64,000 nucleotides of DNA from Rhabditoides inermis (GCA_963966185.1 CAWZYM010000232.1:390001-454000); one strand, 5' to 3'; shown: positions 1 through 11,791, counted from the stretch's first letter. Notes: generated by a model not told the origin, from the sequence alone. Numbers and translations are program-made.

Positions 1-212
1 CCCGGAGACGTGCAGAAAGTAAGATTGTTTAAAAGTGTTTAGAATAACCTTTTCTATTTCAGAGAGATTTCGGTGATCTACGCAGAGCTCAAGTATGGAA
101 GAAACAAGGTGAATATACTAATCGATATAGATCGATAGTCCGCAATCAATCATCCCGTATTCAGGTGAGACCAGAGGCCGGTACCCCACCTGCCAACTAT
201 CAAGAACTGTGA
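1..212 (+). CDS. 3' end of an MFS sugar-transporter-like gene (partial)
   Basis: Three exon pieces at about 1-18, 63-108 and 165-212 join in one frame and end at a TGA at 210-212. The first piece encodes PETCRK, the conserved PET(K/R)GR motif at the end of TM12 in SLC2/GLUT-type transporters. The next two give a short cytoplasmic tail beginning EISVIYAELKYGRNK. The intron after PETCRK is phase 2, exactly as in the two complete transporter genes at 430-2457 and 2942-5747, which is strong support that this is a third family member. The rest of the gene lies upstream of the window. It is convergent with the gene ending at 430. The substrate cannot be told from this tail. Similarity and phase are seen; the transporter role is inferred from the family. 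Confidence 0.72.
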
Positions 213-429
213 ACGGAGAAATCGAAACGATCATGCACTATGCATGGGAATCCTATCAAATTACCGTAGCTTACTCAAATTTTTGTATATACTTGTACCT
301 TGGATTTATATTCGACTTGGATAAAATTACAAGAAGAACTATATTGGTTCATGCTTATAAAACACAGTTTTTCGTATGCGTGTGTGTGTGTCTCTCTTCT
401 CTTTTTGTTTCACAGAAGACAGAACACAA

Positions 430-2457
430 TCACAAGTCTGTCCTCTTGCAATCCGTGGTCTTCATCTCGGAAATGCCACTGAAATAATATAATTGATTCA
501 CAGTCGTGCGTGAAATGTGAAATCCTCACTGTTGTCTAGTTTCTGGCAGGTAGAAATAAAGGTATGCAATCGCTGTGACGAGAGGAATTGCGTAGATAGA
601 AACGAAACACCATGACTCTATCACCTACACACAAGGGGTGCGACATGGTTGTAGTAAAAAATGACATATACTCACTTTGAATAGTGGAATAGCAGCGAAA
701 CTAGTTGAGAAAATTAGTATTGAGTTTACTGTAGAACAAACACAGAACATGACACTTCTATAAGAAGACGGGACCAAATCGGGTATTATGGACCACGCTA
801 CTGGACCAATTCCAACTCTAAAGCAATTGTGGAATGAACTATCTAGCTATCTCACTCATAACTCCTCACCCATAACTTGCTATGAATATGTATAAACAGT
901 ATGATTGAAAATTTTGTTGCGATAGCACTGCGAATGACAGCAATGAAAGTAAACAAAGAATCCCTATAAAATAGGTAATACATACATATTCATAATAGCT
1001 TAAAAACCCGCAGTTATTAGCAACTTTCTTCTTTCTATCCGCGATACAAAAATAGTTGACACGATGCAAGAGATTGCATATATTCCCATCAGCATTGTTG
1101 ACACAAACTGTGCATCTTTTCTGAAAAATTCCAATGCAATTTCAAAGTACGCTACCGTTTCATTGCAAATTACACTAACTCGTTCAATCCTAATTTCTTC
1201 ATGAAATCTGTGCTGTGTTGTAAAACGGGGTAGAATGGTAGAGTGAGAATGAGAGCACATATTGAAAGAACTAAAGCTCGGCGAAGATGAGGATTTCGAA
1301 AGATCGACTGAAAGTTCATGTTAAATTATGATGGATGTCGACCTACCATGATGCTTCTCTTTTCTCCATCACTATGTTCTTCTTCTTGCATTTGTAAGAG
1401 ATCTTCATTGCGGGGATGTTTTCCCTGCAAAACTACATGAAATTCCCATAACAAACTAAAGAAACGATACTTGAAAAAACTGCAGTGACCGCAACGCCGC
1501 TTCTTTGTTATTCCTGAACATAACATAGGAATATCGATTATCTTGAACAAACTTTTTCGAAATCAAAAATTTCGGTGTTTCCGGAATCCAAAGCACGAAA
1601 ATCAGTCCCAATACTCCGGGAATAATAGGCACACAGAACAAGCGGAATAGAGACGAGCCTGGCAGTGATATTGTTATTTGTGAATCGACATATATAATAC
1701 ACAATTATCATTATCATTCACCCATGGCATCTTTGCTGGCCATTACAGTACCCACAGTGCACATGACTGCATATGCAGTGAGTAGAAGGGAGGACATAGT
1801 AGCTCTGAGGGAAGGCGGGTTGATCTCCTGTGAAAAGACCACCATGTCCGTCAACACACTGCCGACACACCTGCATGTACAATATGAAAGCTGTTTCAGT
1901 GAGAGCTGTGAACACGGAGCAGACGAAGCGACCGCAGAAGTAGATCTGGAGAGTTTTCATTTCGAATCAGTTTTTTCGACCCACCTCTGGATATATTGTT
2001 GTGACTGCGACGCATTGACACACTAGTGATACAGTAACCATCGCAACAGATATGACAAATGCCACTGAATCGAAAGTTGCGCAAACATGTAACATGTTTT
2101 GTGCGGTCACCTTTCCTGCCGTAGTTGTCACATATGTAGGGACTCGCGAGTGCACCCAGGATATACCCAGCGAACCAACCACTGCCCACTCCACTCCGAA
2201 TCAGGTCAATCTGCAATATTCAAACGCTCATCGGCTCATATTCCTCTTAAAAAAGTAACCTGAGCGCTACTCAAATCGATTCCACGAGTCGCATAGCTGC
2301 TGTTGAGCCACTCATTCATTTTGTCGACGGCGCCATTCAGACTTGTATGGGAGAATGCGGCGGGGAAGGTGGATATGGAGGATAAGAGACATCCAATAGC
2401 CAGCAGGCGGATAGAGGACCATGTCTGCCAACAAGACGGGGAAGGCTCAATTGACAT
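430..2457 (-). CDS. MFS sugar-transporter-like protein (SLC2/GLUT type)
   Basis: About 14 exons read leftward from ATG 2457 to TGA 430-432. The start is chosen because an acceptor (tttgccag) sits 9 nt upstream and because the residues after it align with the paralogue at 2942-5747. Recognisable family elements, in order, are SGVGSGWFAGYILGALASPY and DNYGRKG (the loop 2-3 D-x5-GRK signature), an IYFCGRF segment, EINPPSLRATMSSLL after TM4, the PETPKFLISK motif after TM6, GIGPVAWSIIPDLVP in TM10 and PETRQ after TM12. It is a multi-pass membrane transporter, predicted to carry hexose or another small solute across the plasma membrane; the substrate is unknown. One intron (about 14-40 nt by the simplest reading near 1520-1560) is poorly defined. 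The spliced last exon, starting in phase 2 after PETRQ, matches the paralogues. The gene lies 485 bp downstream of its tandem copy. Confidence 0.8.
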
Positions 2458-2941
2458 CACAGCGATCTGGCAAATGCTCCAGTTACCTTGCCTCCGAACA
2501 TTAATAACGACCACAAAGATGCAATGACGCCATGATGACTCGCTCACTCGTTCTCAATTTATTTTCGGAGTGACGTCGCAAGACAAGACGAAGGCGGAGA
2601 AACAACAAACCACACGCAAAATGATGACCTGTATTATTCCGATTGAATCATATGATAAAAACAATATGCAAAGTATACAATGAAAGTCCCTGACAGTGTG
2701 AGCGTATAACCTCAAAACGTACAAATATCAATTATGAAATGCATTTTAGCATTAGCAGTCAGTCAGTCACAACCCTTTGAGGGTCAGTTAGCATTGGCAC
2801 CTAGTCAATGATGTCTAGTTGTCAGTCGAGTATTAGCATTTAGCTTTTCAAAATACCTGAGTGGGATTCGAGTTACAAGAGTGAGTCTCGGGTAGTCTCT
2901 CCTCCCTCTCTCTCTCCTCTCTGTCTGTCTGTCTGTCTCTC
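2458..2941. other. Intergenic spacer between tandem transporter genes
   Basis: The spacer holds no convincing coding sequence. It contains short direct repeats of GTCAGTCA/TTAGCATT type (about 2740-2860) and a CT-rich stretch at 2897-2943 that runs into the stop codon of the next gene. The 485-bp gap is larger than a typical nematode operon spacing, so separate promoters are more likely than an operon. Confidence 0.5.
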
Positions 2942-4633
2942 TCAGACTGCACACTCTATCTCCTGCTTGTCCACCACTCCCACTCGACCGTGCCCGCTCT
3001 TCAACTCTTCCACGATTGCCGACGTCTCACTGAAACGGAAAGGTGACACAGAGCCACTACCGTAATCAATCTACAGTATCCTACAGTATCCTACACTACA
3101 CCCACCGTCCGCGCGTCTCCGGCAGATAGAGGTAGAGGTAACCGGCAGCAGACACCAGCGGAACCACGTAGATGGGGACAAAGCACGACGCGCCCATCAA
3201 CTGAAACGGGGTACGGTAACAACGATGTTCGGGGGACCCGCACTCACGTCAAAGAGTGGAATGGCGGAGAAGTTGGTGACAACGACGAGGATAGAGTGCA
3301 CTCCATAGCACATACAGAACATGACACTGCGGTGGGCAGTCGGAACGAGTTCGGGAGAGATGAACCAGGCAACGGGGCCGATGCCCAGGCTGGAAGGGAG
3401 GGATGAGGGAGAAGGGAGGGAGAGGGAGAGGGAGGGAGAGAGAGAGAGGGAGGGAGGGAGGGAGGGAGAGAGAGAGGTCGTACCCGTACGAGGCCATGAA
3501 TGCGTGCACGCATGCCATAGCGAGTGTGGGTAGGTGAAGGTGGGCTGCGACAGCGAAGAGGGAAAGCGAGAGCGCACAGAACACACCTGAAAGCACGCAC
3601 TTCTATCAGCACACTCAACAACCAATACCGATCACATATTCTTATCCTGTCACATTTCGCGTCATTATTATCGAATTTACAAACAGTGAACAACTAATCG
3701 ATAAATTATCTAATCGAAACTGACCGGCGGTGATGAGCATGTGTCTGCGGGGCACCCTATCCACCATGGCCGTCGATCCGAGGCACGTGGCAGTCAGGAT
3801 CACCATCAGAAGGGACGACGAGAGCTGCGCGGTAGGACTGCAATCGACATATTAGTCCCATATCACTTTCCATTATCCTACATTACATACACTAACATTA
3901 GATGTGCGAAAAACAATGAGAAAGTGAAATGCGTGTTGTCAGTAAATTCCGCAACCATCACTCTTGTACACGGTGGTTTGGTCACAATCTCTACTAACTT
4001 CCTTTCCTCTCACTCACGTATCCACTCCGAGGTTGATGAAGAAGTGCGTGCTTGCCTGGAGGACCGGGTAGAAGGGGAGGGTGAGCACGAGGGCACATAC
4101 TGCCAGGATGAACGCGTGGCGGAGATGAGCAGTGCCCAGGATCACCTAGAGGGACGGGTACTGTACCTAGTACCTCAAATAGAGAGAGAGAGAGAGATGT
4201 AGTTCGTACACGCACCCCGCATCCGCTCTCCTCTGCCCCCTCCTCTCCCTTGCCCTCTCTCTCCATCTGTGCCAGCTCCTCCAAGTGCGTCGGCTGATCG
4301 CCCTGAAAAAAACAGAATGTGTAAACAACAACAAAAACGAACAATCCTCACCTGGAAGAACTTGAGAGAGCGTAGCGCAGCCGACTTGTCCTTCCTGGAA
4401 AAGTAATGATTCATCTAGCGTATAAGTAAAATTCAATGATGAATTACTTGACTGTAACGACTCACTTGGTGGTCATGAGGAACTTGGGAGTGTCTGGCAT
4501 CCACAACACAAACAGGGCAGAGAGCACTCCCGGGATGATGGGCACGAAGAGCAGACGGCCGAGGGACGAGCCTGAGAGGGGAGAGGGTGAGAGAGAACGA
4601 GAGAGAGAGAGAGAGAACGAGAGAGAGAGAGAG

Positions 4634-4678
<45 letters not shown>

Positions 4679-5747
4679 AGGACGTACCCATGACTTCCTC
4701 GTGTCCGAGCACCATCCCAGACAGGCACATGATGGCGTATCCGGTGGAGAAGAGGGAGGACAGAGTGCCTCGCAGCGCCGTCGGAGAGATCTCCTGCACA
4801 TCATACGGTTACGGTGATCAACAGTCAGATGGTACATTGCTTACAGTGTCAACGGAAAAATTTCTTCGATACATTCAACATGTCTGAATGAATCGCCTTT
4901 TATTCATCGCACCTGCATGTATATCATAAATGCCGCGTCGCTGAGCGGAGAGAACACGGCAGTGATCATACGGCCGAAGATGTAGAACTACAAGCACAAC
5001 ATACAGTACGCCTACAATGTACCGTTTTCCATTTCACCTACAGTAACCCCACATTCTACCATAACCCACATATACCGTACCTCCGGGTAGTCTGTGGTGA
5101 CGGCGTAGCACTGGATCGCGATAGAGCCAGTCATCATAATCACAGAGATCAGGTACGCCACTGGAACAAGTACAGTAACCACAGTGAAACTACCGTAACC
5201 CGATTTCAATCTACAGTGAAATACATTACGCCAATGGAACAAGTACAGTATCGTTCTCGTAACCCGATTTCGATCTACCGTACCCTTCCGTCCGTACACA
5301 TCGCAGAGGAAGGGACTCATTACAGCTCCCAGCACCTGACCCGCGTACCAGCCGCTGTTCACACCACTCTTGATCAGGTTGATCTGCAACGGTAGGTATA
5401 CGGTAGGTGTAAACACGGCTACTGTATTGGCTACAGTACGCGTACCTCCTTGTAGGTGAGCTGCATGCCGCGATCCGCGTAGCTCACGTTGAAGAACGCG
5501 TCAATCTTCTCCACCTACAGTATGCCAATAAGTACCGTTATGCAAGCAAGTATCATTATCGATCGAAACTACCGTATCCCTATATAGCTATGCCCACCGC
5601 GCTGTTGATGCTGGTGTGGGTGTATGCGGAGGGGAAGTTTGTGATGGTTGTCATGAGCCATCCGATGGCCAGAAGACGCATCGTCGACCACGACAGCCAG
5701 CGGAAGCCCGACGACGGGGGAGGAGGAGGCTCCTGCGGCAGAGACAT
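2942..5747 (-). CDS. MFS sugar-transporter-like protein (SLC2/GLUT type), tandem paralogue
   Basis: About 15 exons run from ATG 5747 to TGA 2942-2944. An acceptor (gtgccttgcag) lies 8 nt upstream of the ATG, probably a spliced-leader or 5'UTR acceptor, and fixes the start. The protein is about 500 residues, normal for the family. Landmarks are [20 protein letters not shown] followed by [57 protein letters not shown] after TM6, a Glu-rich central loop (about 4216-4302), [20 protein letters not shown] in TM10 and LPETRGRETS after TM12. Exon order and several intron phases match the gene at 430-2457, so the two are tandem duplicates. Several introns carry long purine/pyrimidine tracts. It is predicted to be a plasma-membrane solute carrier; the substrate is not determined. 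Confidence 0.85.
3395..3477. repeat. (GGGA/GA)n purine tract
   Basis: An almost pure purine run on the + strand lies inside an intron of the transporter gene, just upstream of the TM10 exon in the sense direction, where it forms a long pyrimidine tract next to a splice acceptor. Confidence 0.9.
4575..4673. repeat. (GA)n microsatellite with interspersed GAAC
   Basis: About 100 bp of GA repeats with periodic AC interruptions (GAGAACGA) fill the intron between the TM4 and TM6 exons of the same transporter. Confidence 0.9.
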
Positions 5748-6796
5748 GCCCGAGACTGCAAGGCACATCATACACACTGAGCAATCAGGTTGTGACAAAC
5801 AGCATGATTTCAAACGAGGCAAGCAGTGGCGGGAGCTGGAATAGGACAGGGCTTGAGCACTCTAGTTCGCGGGAGGCAACAAGAGTGAAGGAAAAACGAC
5901 GAAGATGGATGATGAAAGATGAGCAATCAAAGCGACAAACAATCACCCGAATTCAAGTCGGAAGCATTCAAGCACACGTGAGAGAGACAAGCAGACCGGA
6001 AAACGACGAGCCAGACTGGATGACAAGGCCCGTTCGGGGGTGCCATCATTCCCCCTCCCAGCGATACCCATCTAGATCGGGCAGACAAGAAACGGACCAC
6101 GCGGGGTAAACAACTAAGCGGACGGTCGGGTACACGCCGTACCGAGTGGTCCGAAGGGCGAGGAGGAGGAGATGGTACGGAGTGATAATTGGAGGGGGCA
6201 CACACAGTGGGGAGTCGGGTGTGACCGAGGGAGGCAAAGGGGCGCACAGTGGGGAGCGGCAAAAGACGAGATCACTACATGCCATGAGCACAATGTCAGA
6301 CCCGACAATGGCACACAAACAGGCGCCAAATACACTATGACGTCATACATAAGAATAGGCCCAACAACATGACGTCATTTCAATCAATACAAATCTGGCA
6401 TTCCTAAACGAACCAAGAATTCAAGGGGATCCCCGGTAGCGATGAAATTATACGGGCGTAAATGTGAAGGGAAGGGATATCCTTTCACATGCGGCTGATA
6501 TTGCAATATGCGTCCTCCGTCTGGGGATATCCTCTCTTCTTCCACCTTTCTTTCTTCCTTTCAGTGAGATCGTCGTTCACAAAACCAACCACCACATTCC
6601 AATGCATAGCAAATATGCGCAATTACGACCTTTTACGTCTCACGGAACAAAGAGTATTTATAAACATCTGCGCAACAAAACAAAACAACAACTCATTCCT
6701 ACTACCACTATACTATAACACGTACAAAATTCTAGCAATAAATAGCCGAGTGGCGCTAATCGATCAATCAATCAATCACAACCGATCATTGTCGCA
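5748..6796. other. Intergenic region, 5' side of transporter gene and 3' side of ATPAF2
   Basis: No coding exon was recognised in this 1-kb region. It holds the presumed promoter of the transporter gene to its left (transcribed leftward) and the 3' flank of ATPAF2. A pair of TGACGTCA palindromes lies at 6338-6345 and 6370-6377. Confidence 0.5.
6337..6378. promoter_or_regulatory. Pair of CRE-like TGACGTCA palindromes
   Basis: Two perfect TGACGTCA octamers, each within ATGACGTCAT, are spaced 32 bp apart. They lie about 600 bp upstream of the transporter start at 5747. TGACGTCA is the established binding site of CREB/ATF bZIP factors. Regulation of the transporter is only inferred from position. 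Confidence 0.4.
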
Positions 6797-9392
6797 TTAC
6801 TTGGTGGTGATGGTGTGCTTGTTCGAGTTGAGATAGACGAATAAGCAGGCGGCAGAGAGACGGGAGATGAGCTCCTCTTCTTCGATGCCGTGCGCCCACT
6901 CAACCTGCAACAACAACAGTCATACATCAAACACACAACGGCATCAGCAAATCAATCAATATACAGAAACATTGTCATTTCCCTCTCCTTTGTTGCACGT
7001 TTTTTTACCCATCATCCTCCATATACCATGTACCGTACCCCCTGCCCTTCACCCACCTCTCCCCACACCTGCGACTGCACCTTCTGCTCCAGCAGACCCA
7101 GCTCGATCGCCTCCGGAGCAGTCACCCTGCATCGCATCCATCACCTCCCTCCCCCTCCCCTCTCCTACCCACCTGAACCTGAGTACGGATAGGGGCAGTA
7201 GCACCGACTTGCTGGCCTCGACTGCGTACTGCATGCCAGTGAGGGACCAGAAGTCGTGCGACAGCAGCCACGACTCCACCTTTCGCCGGTCCTCAGCCGA
7301 CACCACGTCGGGGTCTGCAATGTCCCCATTGCAAATACAATTAGTTGTAGACATTCAAAGCATTTCGCTTCACTGAACATATTTTTCTGACATAGAATCA
7401 TAAATCACTGAAGCCGTCATCATTATATTACAATGTCGACTACAAACTCCAAATATTGTGATGAATATGTGTGCAACTGACTGAACAGGTCGACGCATGG
7501 CTTGAGGTTGATGTTGAGGTCCTCGTTAGCAGCCACAATCACCGGATCCCACTTCTCGCGCTGCGCCTCCAGCAACTTCTGCAAACAACACATGGAAGAT
7601 GGAAGATCCAATGAGATAAAAACTTTTCAACTCATAACAAGAATAAATAAAAGGAGTAAGAGTAAGTGACAATGGAAAATATGATTACCGTAGTGAATAC
7701 ATTTGGAAGGACTATTTTCCTGAGTTATTACTATTCATTTCAATACTATAAATTTCCATGTACCCACCTCGTTGTCCGTGTTGTAGAAAAGGACAGTGTC
7801 CGTCTCCAGGTACTCCATGATCTTGTCCGTGATCTTCTGGCTGCAACCACTCCTTGTCCCCTATCCCCCACCCCTGTTCACTCACTTGTCCATGTGTAGG
7901 GGGTTGTCGATGGCGGTGAACGCGAGTCCGGTGAGTCTCATAAGCCCCATCTCGATGTGCTCCTCCTGCGATGCCCACTCCTCCGCCACCGCCAGCGCCA
8001 GCGGATGAGAGTCCATCTGACAACATGACAACACTTATTGTATGTGCATAGTAATCTCTACTCCTTTCCATTCTCGTCAAGCTGCTTTTTTCTGCAGCAA
8101 TGTTTGTTCAGCGTGTTGCTTGCGCATACACACTCGCAGGTGGTACGCAGAATAGATAAGTTTTATCACACGCAGGTCACATGCCAGTGTGACCATATTG
8201 ATTTGGACGAATCACTTTTGCCCACTGCATGTGTGACTCGTGTCGATTCGATGAGGTTCAGTTATGACTCTCCACAACATTGCCCTTCATCTCATCGGAG
8301 TCGTGGGATTAGCACTCGTGAGTTATCTCAATTGAATTCTTGGATATTACCTGCCTTTCTTGAACTTTAGACTCACTGTTTTATTCACTGTCGCTGTAAT
8401 ATTGTACTTCCAACATTTTTAGGTTACCATGATAACGTAGTCTTTTAAGAACAACTCTTAGAAGTTCACCGTCTTGTACATAAAAACCAGATCGTGAAAA
8501 ATGTGAAATCGTCTTTTCCAGATGCTCGCCATATTGTACTGCACTTGTCGCCTTTCAGATACGGTAGGTGCGCTACATTTTTTCGTGTATTGCATAAATG
8601 AAAACTCGTGTGCATGGCTTACTTTCAGATACCGTAGGTGCGCTACATTCTTGTTTTGTAAATTGAATAAATGAAAAAGTGTGCATGACTTACGACATTT
8701 AATGGGTAGAAAGGAGATACACATTATGTCTAGAGTTTAGAAACTTCCAACAATACACAATAATATTGACATGACACATATATTTCAGCTACTACCGATG
8801 TCGCGGTTCAACAGCCCGTACCCCTCTCGATCTGTTGATGATCTACGACAAGTAGAAGAACAGAAACAACGAGCCCACTTTGAAATCGATGATCTCGTCA
8901 GCATTTTAGACTCAAACGTGCAGCGTAAAGGGAGAAAGGTGAGACACTACGAATTACAATTCTACCCATTTCCTTTTCCGGACGACGAGCGCAAACTACT
9001 GTCAAGCCCAAGTGCGAGTGCGTGCGAAACAATCGTGTAATGTGTGAACCATGTACAAACTTGAAACTGTGCAAATAAATATTCTTATAAAACGTGAAAG
9101 ATGATAATTGATTAAAGAACTAATACTAACTGGCATACCTCAAGAGGGTTCCTGGCCTGCGACTTGAGGATGCGACCGTCGAGGGCGATCTTGTATACGG
9201 GCTTCCCGTTTACCACATCGTCCACAAGCGACACTTCCTCAAATCCATGATTATTCCATCAACAGCGCACATTTGATAATAAAGAGCATTCCAAGAAGAA
9301 AAGTGACTGACCTTGTAGAACCTGCGGGGCTTGACGAGTGCCGAGCCGGCATGGTTGAGGCGGCGCGAGAGCGAGCGTGCCAACACGTTCAT
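6797..9392 (-). CDS. ATPAF2: ATP synthase F1 assembly factor 2 (ATP12 family), mitochondrial
   Basis: Eight exons run from ATG 9392 to TAA 6797-6799. The N-terminus (MNVLARSLSRRLNHAG) is Arg/Ser-rich without acidic residues, as expected of a mitochondrial presequence. Family landmarks are RFYKEVSLVDD, YKIALDGRILKSQARNPLE, LALAVAEEWASQEEHI, LTGLAFTAIDNP, LLEAQREKWDPVIVAAN, LLSHDFWSLTGMQYAVEASK and VEWAHGIEEEELISRLSAA near the C-terminus. All fit human ATPAF2 and yeast Atp12, the chaperone that binds the F1 alpha subunit during ATP synthase assembly in the matrix. The acceptor of exon 2 ends in TTGAG rather than CAG. Intron 2 (about 8020-9139) is unusually long and holds a tandem duplication and a possible nested gene on the other strand. 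Identification is secure; exon edges are by eye. Confidence 0.92.
8552..8692. repeat. Two-copy tandem repeat, about 70 bp unit
   Basis: Units at about 8552-8621 and 8622-8692 share the core CTTTCAGATAC(G/C)GTAGG, then TGCGCTACATT, and end with GTGCATG(G/A)CTTAC. They diverge slightly in the middle. They lie in intron 2 of ATPAF2. On the + strand each unit begins with a TTTCAG acceptor-like string. Confidence 0.8.
8798..9040 (+). CDS. Possible small gene nested in an ATPAF2 intron (hypothetical, 80 aa)
   Basis: An open frame from ATG 8798 to TAA 9038-9040 lies wholly inside ATPAF2 intron 2, on the opposite strand. A good nematode acceptor (atatatttcag) ends at 8788, only 9 nt before the ATG, as for a spliced-leader site. 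An AATAAA signal follows the stop at 9074-9079. The product is hydrophilic with a likely helical, charged middle (DDLRQVEEQKQRAHFEIDDL) and a serine-rich tail. A possible donor (AAAG/GTGAGA at about 8939) would change the C-terminus, but no good downstream acceptor is visible. I recognise no family. It could also be chance; the acceptor/ATG/poly(A) trio is the main support. Confidence 0.4.
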   Translation: MSRFNSPYPSRSVDDLRQVEEQKQRAHFEIDDLVSILDSNVQRKGRKVRHYELQFYPFPFPDDERKLLSSPSASACETIV

Positions 9393-9888
9393 ACCTCACA
9401 AATATATCATTGAATAACGTGTGCTACAATATAGCAAGTTGTCTGGCAAAACGATGTGACGCAATGTGCGGAATCGGAAGGAGTCTTTTGGGAAGGCAAA
9501 ACGAGACGCATGCCTTATGTTGCAGGTTTATAAACAGATACTTGTGAAAATGCAAATACAAACAAATAAGAAACAAGTACCAAAAACAAATACGTAAATG
9601 GTCATCGGTCAAAATTAGTTTTGAATGAATACGAATGCATATTCCCGCAACATTGTGCATTTCAGTGAAGCACTCCTTCCTACACTACATCACACTATTT
9701 TTCAATTTTTTTTTAATGGTTCGAAAATGATCTCAAATTTTGACAGGTATTCGATCAAAATGTAGTATAGAAGTTGAGACTATTCTATACTACAATTAAT
9801 TGCGCATCACCTACCTGAAAAATGTATTCACAGTGAGAATAAGAAGAGCCCCTCCTCTTTTCTGCTGTTCTATTCCTCAGTCACACAC
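9393..9888. other. Intergenic region between divergent ATPAF2 and serpentine receptor
   Basis: About 500 bp, AT-rich, separate the divergently transcribed ATPAF2 and receptor genes, so it presumably carries both promoters. No coding sequence or clear motif was recognised. Confidence 0.5.
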
Positions 9889-11263
9889 ATGCAAGAATCG
9901 GTGCTGCAATGTATGGACAAGGGAGTGTACCTCTCCTATTCGGAGAGAGTCGGACTAGCCGTTCTCGCCCTTGTCATGTCTCTCATCTCATTCTCTATCA
10001 ACTTAATCTTTCTCAAAGCCATATTCAAACTTAAAAATGTCTTCTACAAGTCGTTCGTATACTACCTCATCAGGTACAGTTAAAGATTGATTTAATGTTC
10101 ATACTTATTGTTTAGTCTCTCGATATCTGGCATGGGATACATGTCCGTGCACTTCCTGATTCTTATCCCTATGGCTTTATTCGATTGGCAGCCTTTTGAT
10201 CCGCTTCATACTATACTAGCGTCGCCTAACACCACAACTTATCAGGTATGTCCTTTATTAATTATCCTTTATTAATACGAATGAATTATTTATATAGGTG
10301 ATAATGTTTACTACAACTTCCATCGCCATCGACCGTCTCGCCAGTTTCTTCACTTTCAAAGTGACTTATTCTCGCTTTGTGACATAAGTAATTATAAAAC
10401 TCAGATTTCAAAATCGCGCATGTTCTGCTACTTTCTGCTCTACACTCCGTGGATAGCAGCTGTGTTCTTCACTCTGCACATGAGTTATATGGGCTGTCTG
10501 AAACACGTCAATCCATACATCCTTCGATATACCTATGAATGCGGGTAAGCACTTGACTTATAGAGTTTTTCGTTCTTATTTCTTTGCAGTACCTGTGGCT
10601 TTTACAACCTTATGCTGAAACTGTTTGGAATTATCTTTCCATGCGTGATTCTCACACTATACGCTGTTATTTTTGTATCTCTTTGTATGTACAAGAGGAG
10701 GAAACAGAGCGTGGTTGTGTCTCAATCTGACAAGCGTCGACGACAAAATACTAGACTGGTGAGGTTTTTGAGTTAGTAAAGTGAGCAAAGTAGAAACAAG
10801 TAGAAAGGTAAGTGAAGTGAAAAGAGATAACATAATAAATATACTGTCTAAATGTATGATTTGGATGATGTTTTATTAATGTTTTAATTTAACGCGATAC
10901 AATTGTATATTTTGTAGGCAATTCAATTCACTCTCGTCAGTTTCTTCCAGTTAATGTCCTCAGGATTTTTCTTCCTATTCCCGCTCATATGGGGTGGGCA
11001 ACGAATTCGTTGGCAACGTACCAATATGAAAACATTTTACAGGTCTTTCTATACAAGCCACTATATGTATGATCATTTTCCCAGCTATAAACACATTCAC
11101 AAATCCCGTTATAATGTTCATGTTCCAGCCAAGAGTGAGTACACTGTATAAGGGATCCTTCTCAACTGTAGATGTTCAGGTGCGGTCAGCAATGATTGGA
11201 CTAAAATCGCCAAGTATTCAAGAAGTCTCTGGCAGAAAATCACTCGCAGTCACCGCTTTCTAA
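9889..11263 (+). CDS. Serpentine receptor, chemoreceptor-like (seven TM)
   Basis: Exons from ATG 9889 to TAA 11261-11263 give a seven-helix protein of roughly 320 residues. Exon 1 covers the N-terminus and TM1 (VGLAVLALVMSLISFSINLI). TM3 ends with SIAIDRLASFF, an E/DRY-like position. TM5 is FGIIFPCVILTLYAVIFV, followed by a basic loop (KRRKQSVV..SDKRRRQNT). TM7 contains INTFTNPVIMFMFQPR, an NPxxM variant. Two places look broken in a raw translation (a TAA near 10385 and a frame change near 11000). Short introns at 10361-10404 (44 nt) and 10994-11042 (49 nt) restore the frame and remove the stop, so the gene appears intact. It resembles nematode chemosensory serpentine receptors; I cannot assign the subfamily or ligand. 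Confidence 0.7.
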
Positions 11264-11643
11264 TCTGTTTTTGTACGTGTGGTTTGTACGTGTGTATCCG
11301 TGAATAAGTCATCCTTGAATAGGCTCAAAATGATGTTCAACAAAACAAATCACAACACAGCCTTTGAATAAAATGTTATTGATAATGAAGAGTGAGGACG
11401 GAAATTACTCGAACGACACACACAAATGTCAACACAAATGTCAATAACGACACACACATAAATGTCAATATTATGTAATGTGCGACTATGAATCATCGTC
11501 ATATCTGTCGGAACTACGAAATGAATGAAAACAAACAATATGGTTTGCCATCAGCAAATGAAAACTGTTAACAGTGTATGTTAACAGTAACTGTTAACAG
11601 TGTACGTGTGCACAATCGTTCAAGAAATGTGGTTGGATGGAGG
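11264..11643. other. Convergent intergenic spacer with short ACACACAAATGTCAAT repeats
   Basis: The spacer separates the 3' ends of the serpentine receptor and the guanylyl cyclase. It contains imperfect repeats of CGACACACACA(A/T)AA and ATGTCAATA at about 11410-11470 and short GTTAACAGT(G/A) repeats at 11565-11602. No coding sequence was seen. Confidence 0.5.
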
Positions 11644-11791
11644 TCAGAGGTTGTTCGCCTTGCTGATGGCGTCTTTGATGCAGATGTTGCTTCCTCCGTC
11701 AGTGCGACCATCGCCCGATCGGCCATCCAACCAGTACGTCGTCAGCTCACCCTTGCCCTGCAGCCACTCGGAATGGTACTAACTATCCATC

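Noticed and set aside
5792..6372. Open frames in the intergenic region before the transporter gene
   Set aside because: They are Arg/Gly/His-biased, overlap on both strands, and have no acceptor or domain support.
10361..11042. Serpentine receptor as a pseudogene (in-frame TAA and a frame change)
   Set aside because: Introns at 10361-10404 and 10994-11042 with good GT-AG ends remove both problems and restore all TM segments.
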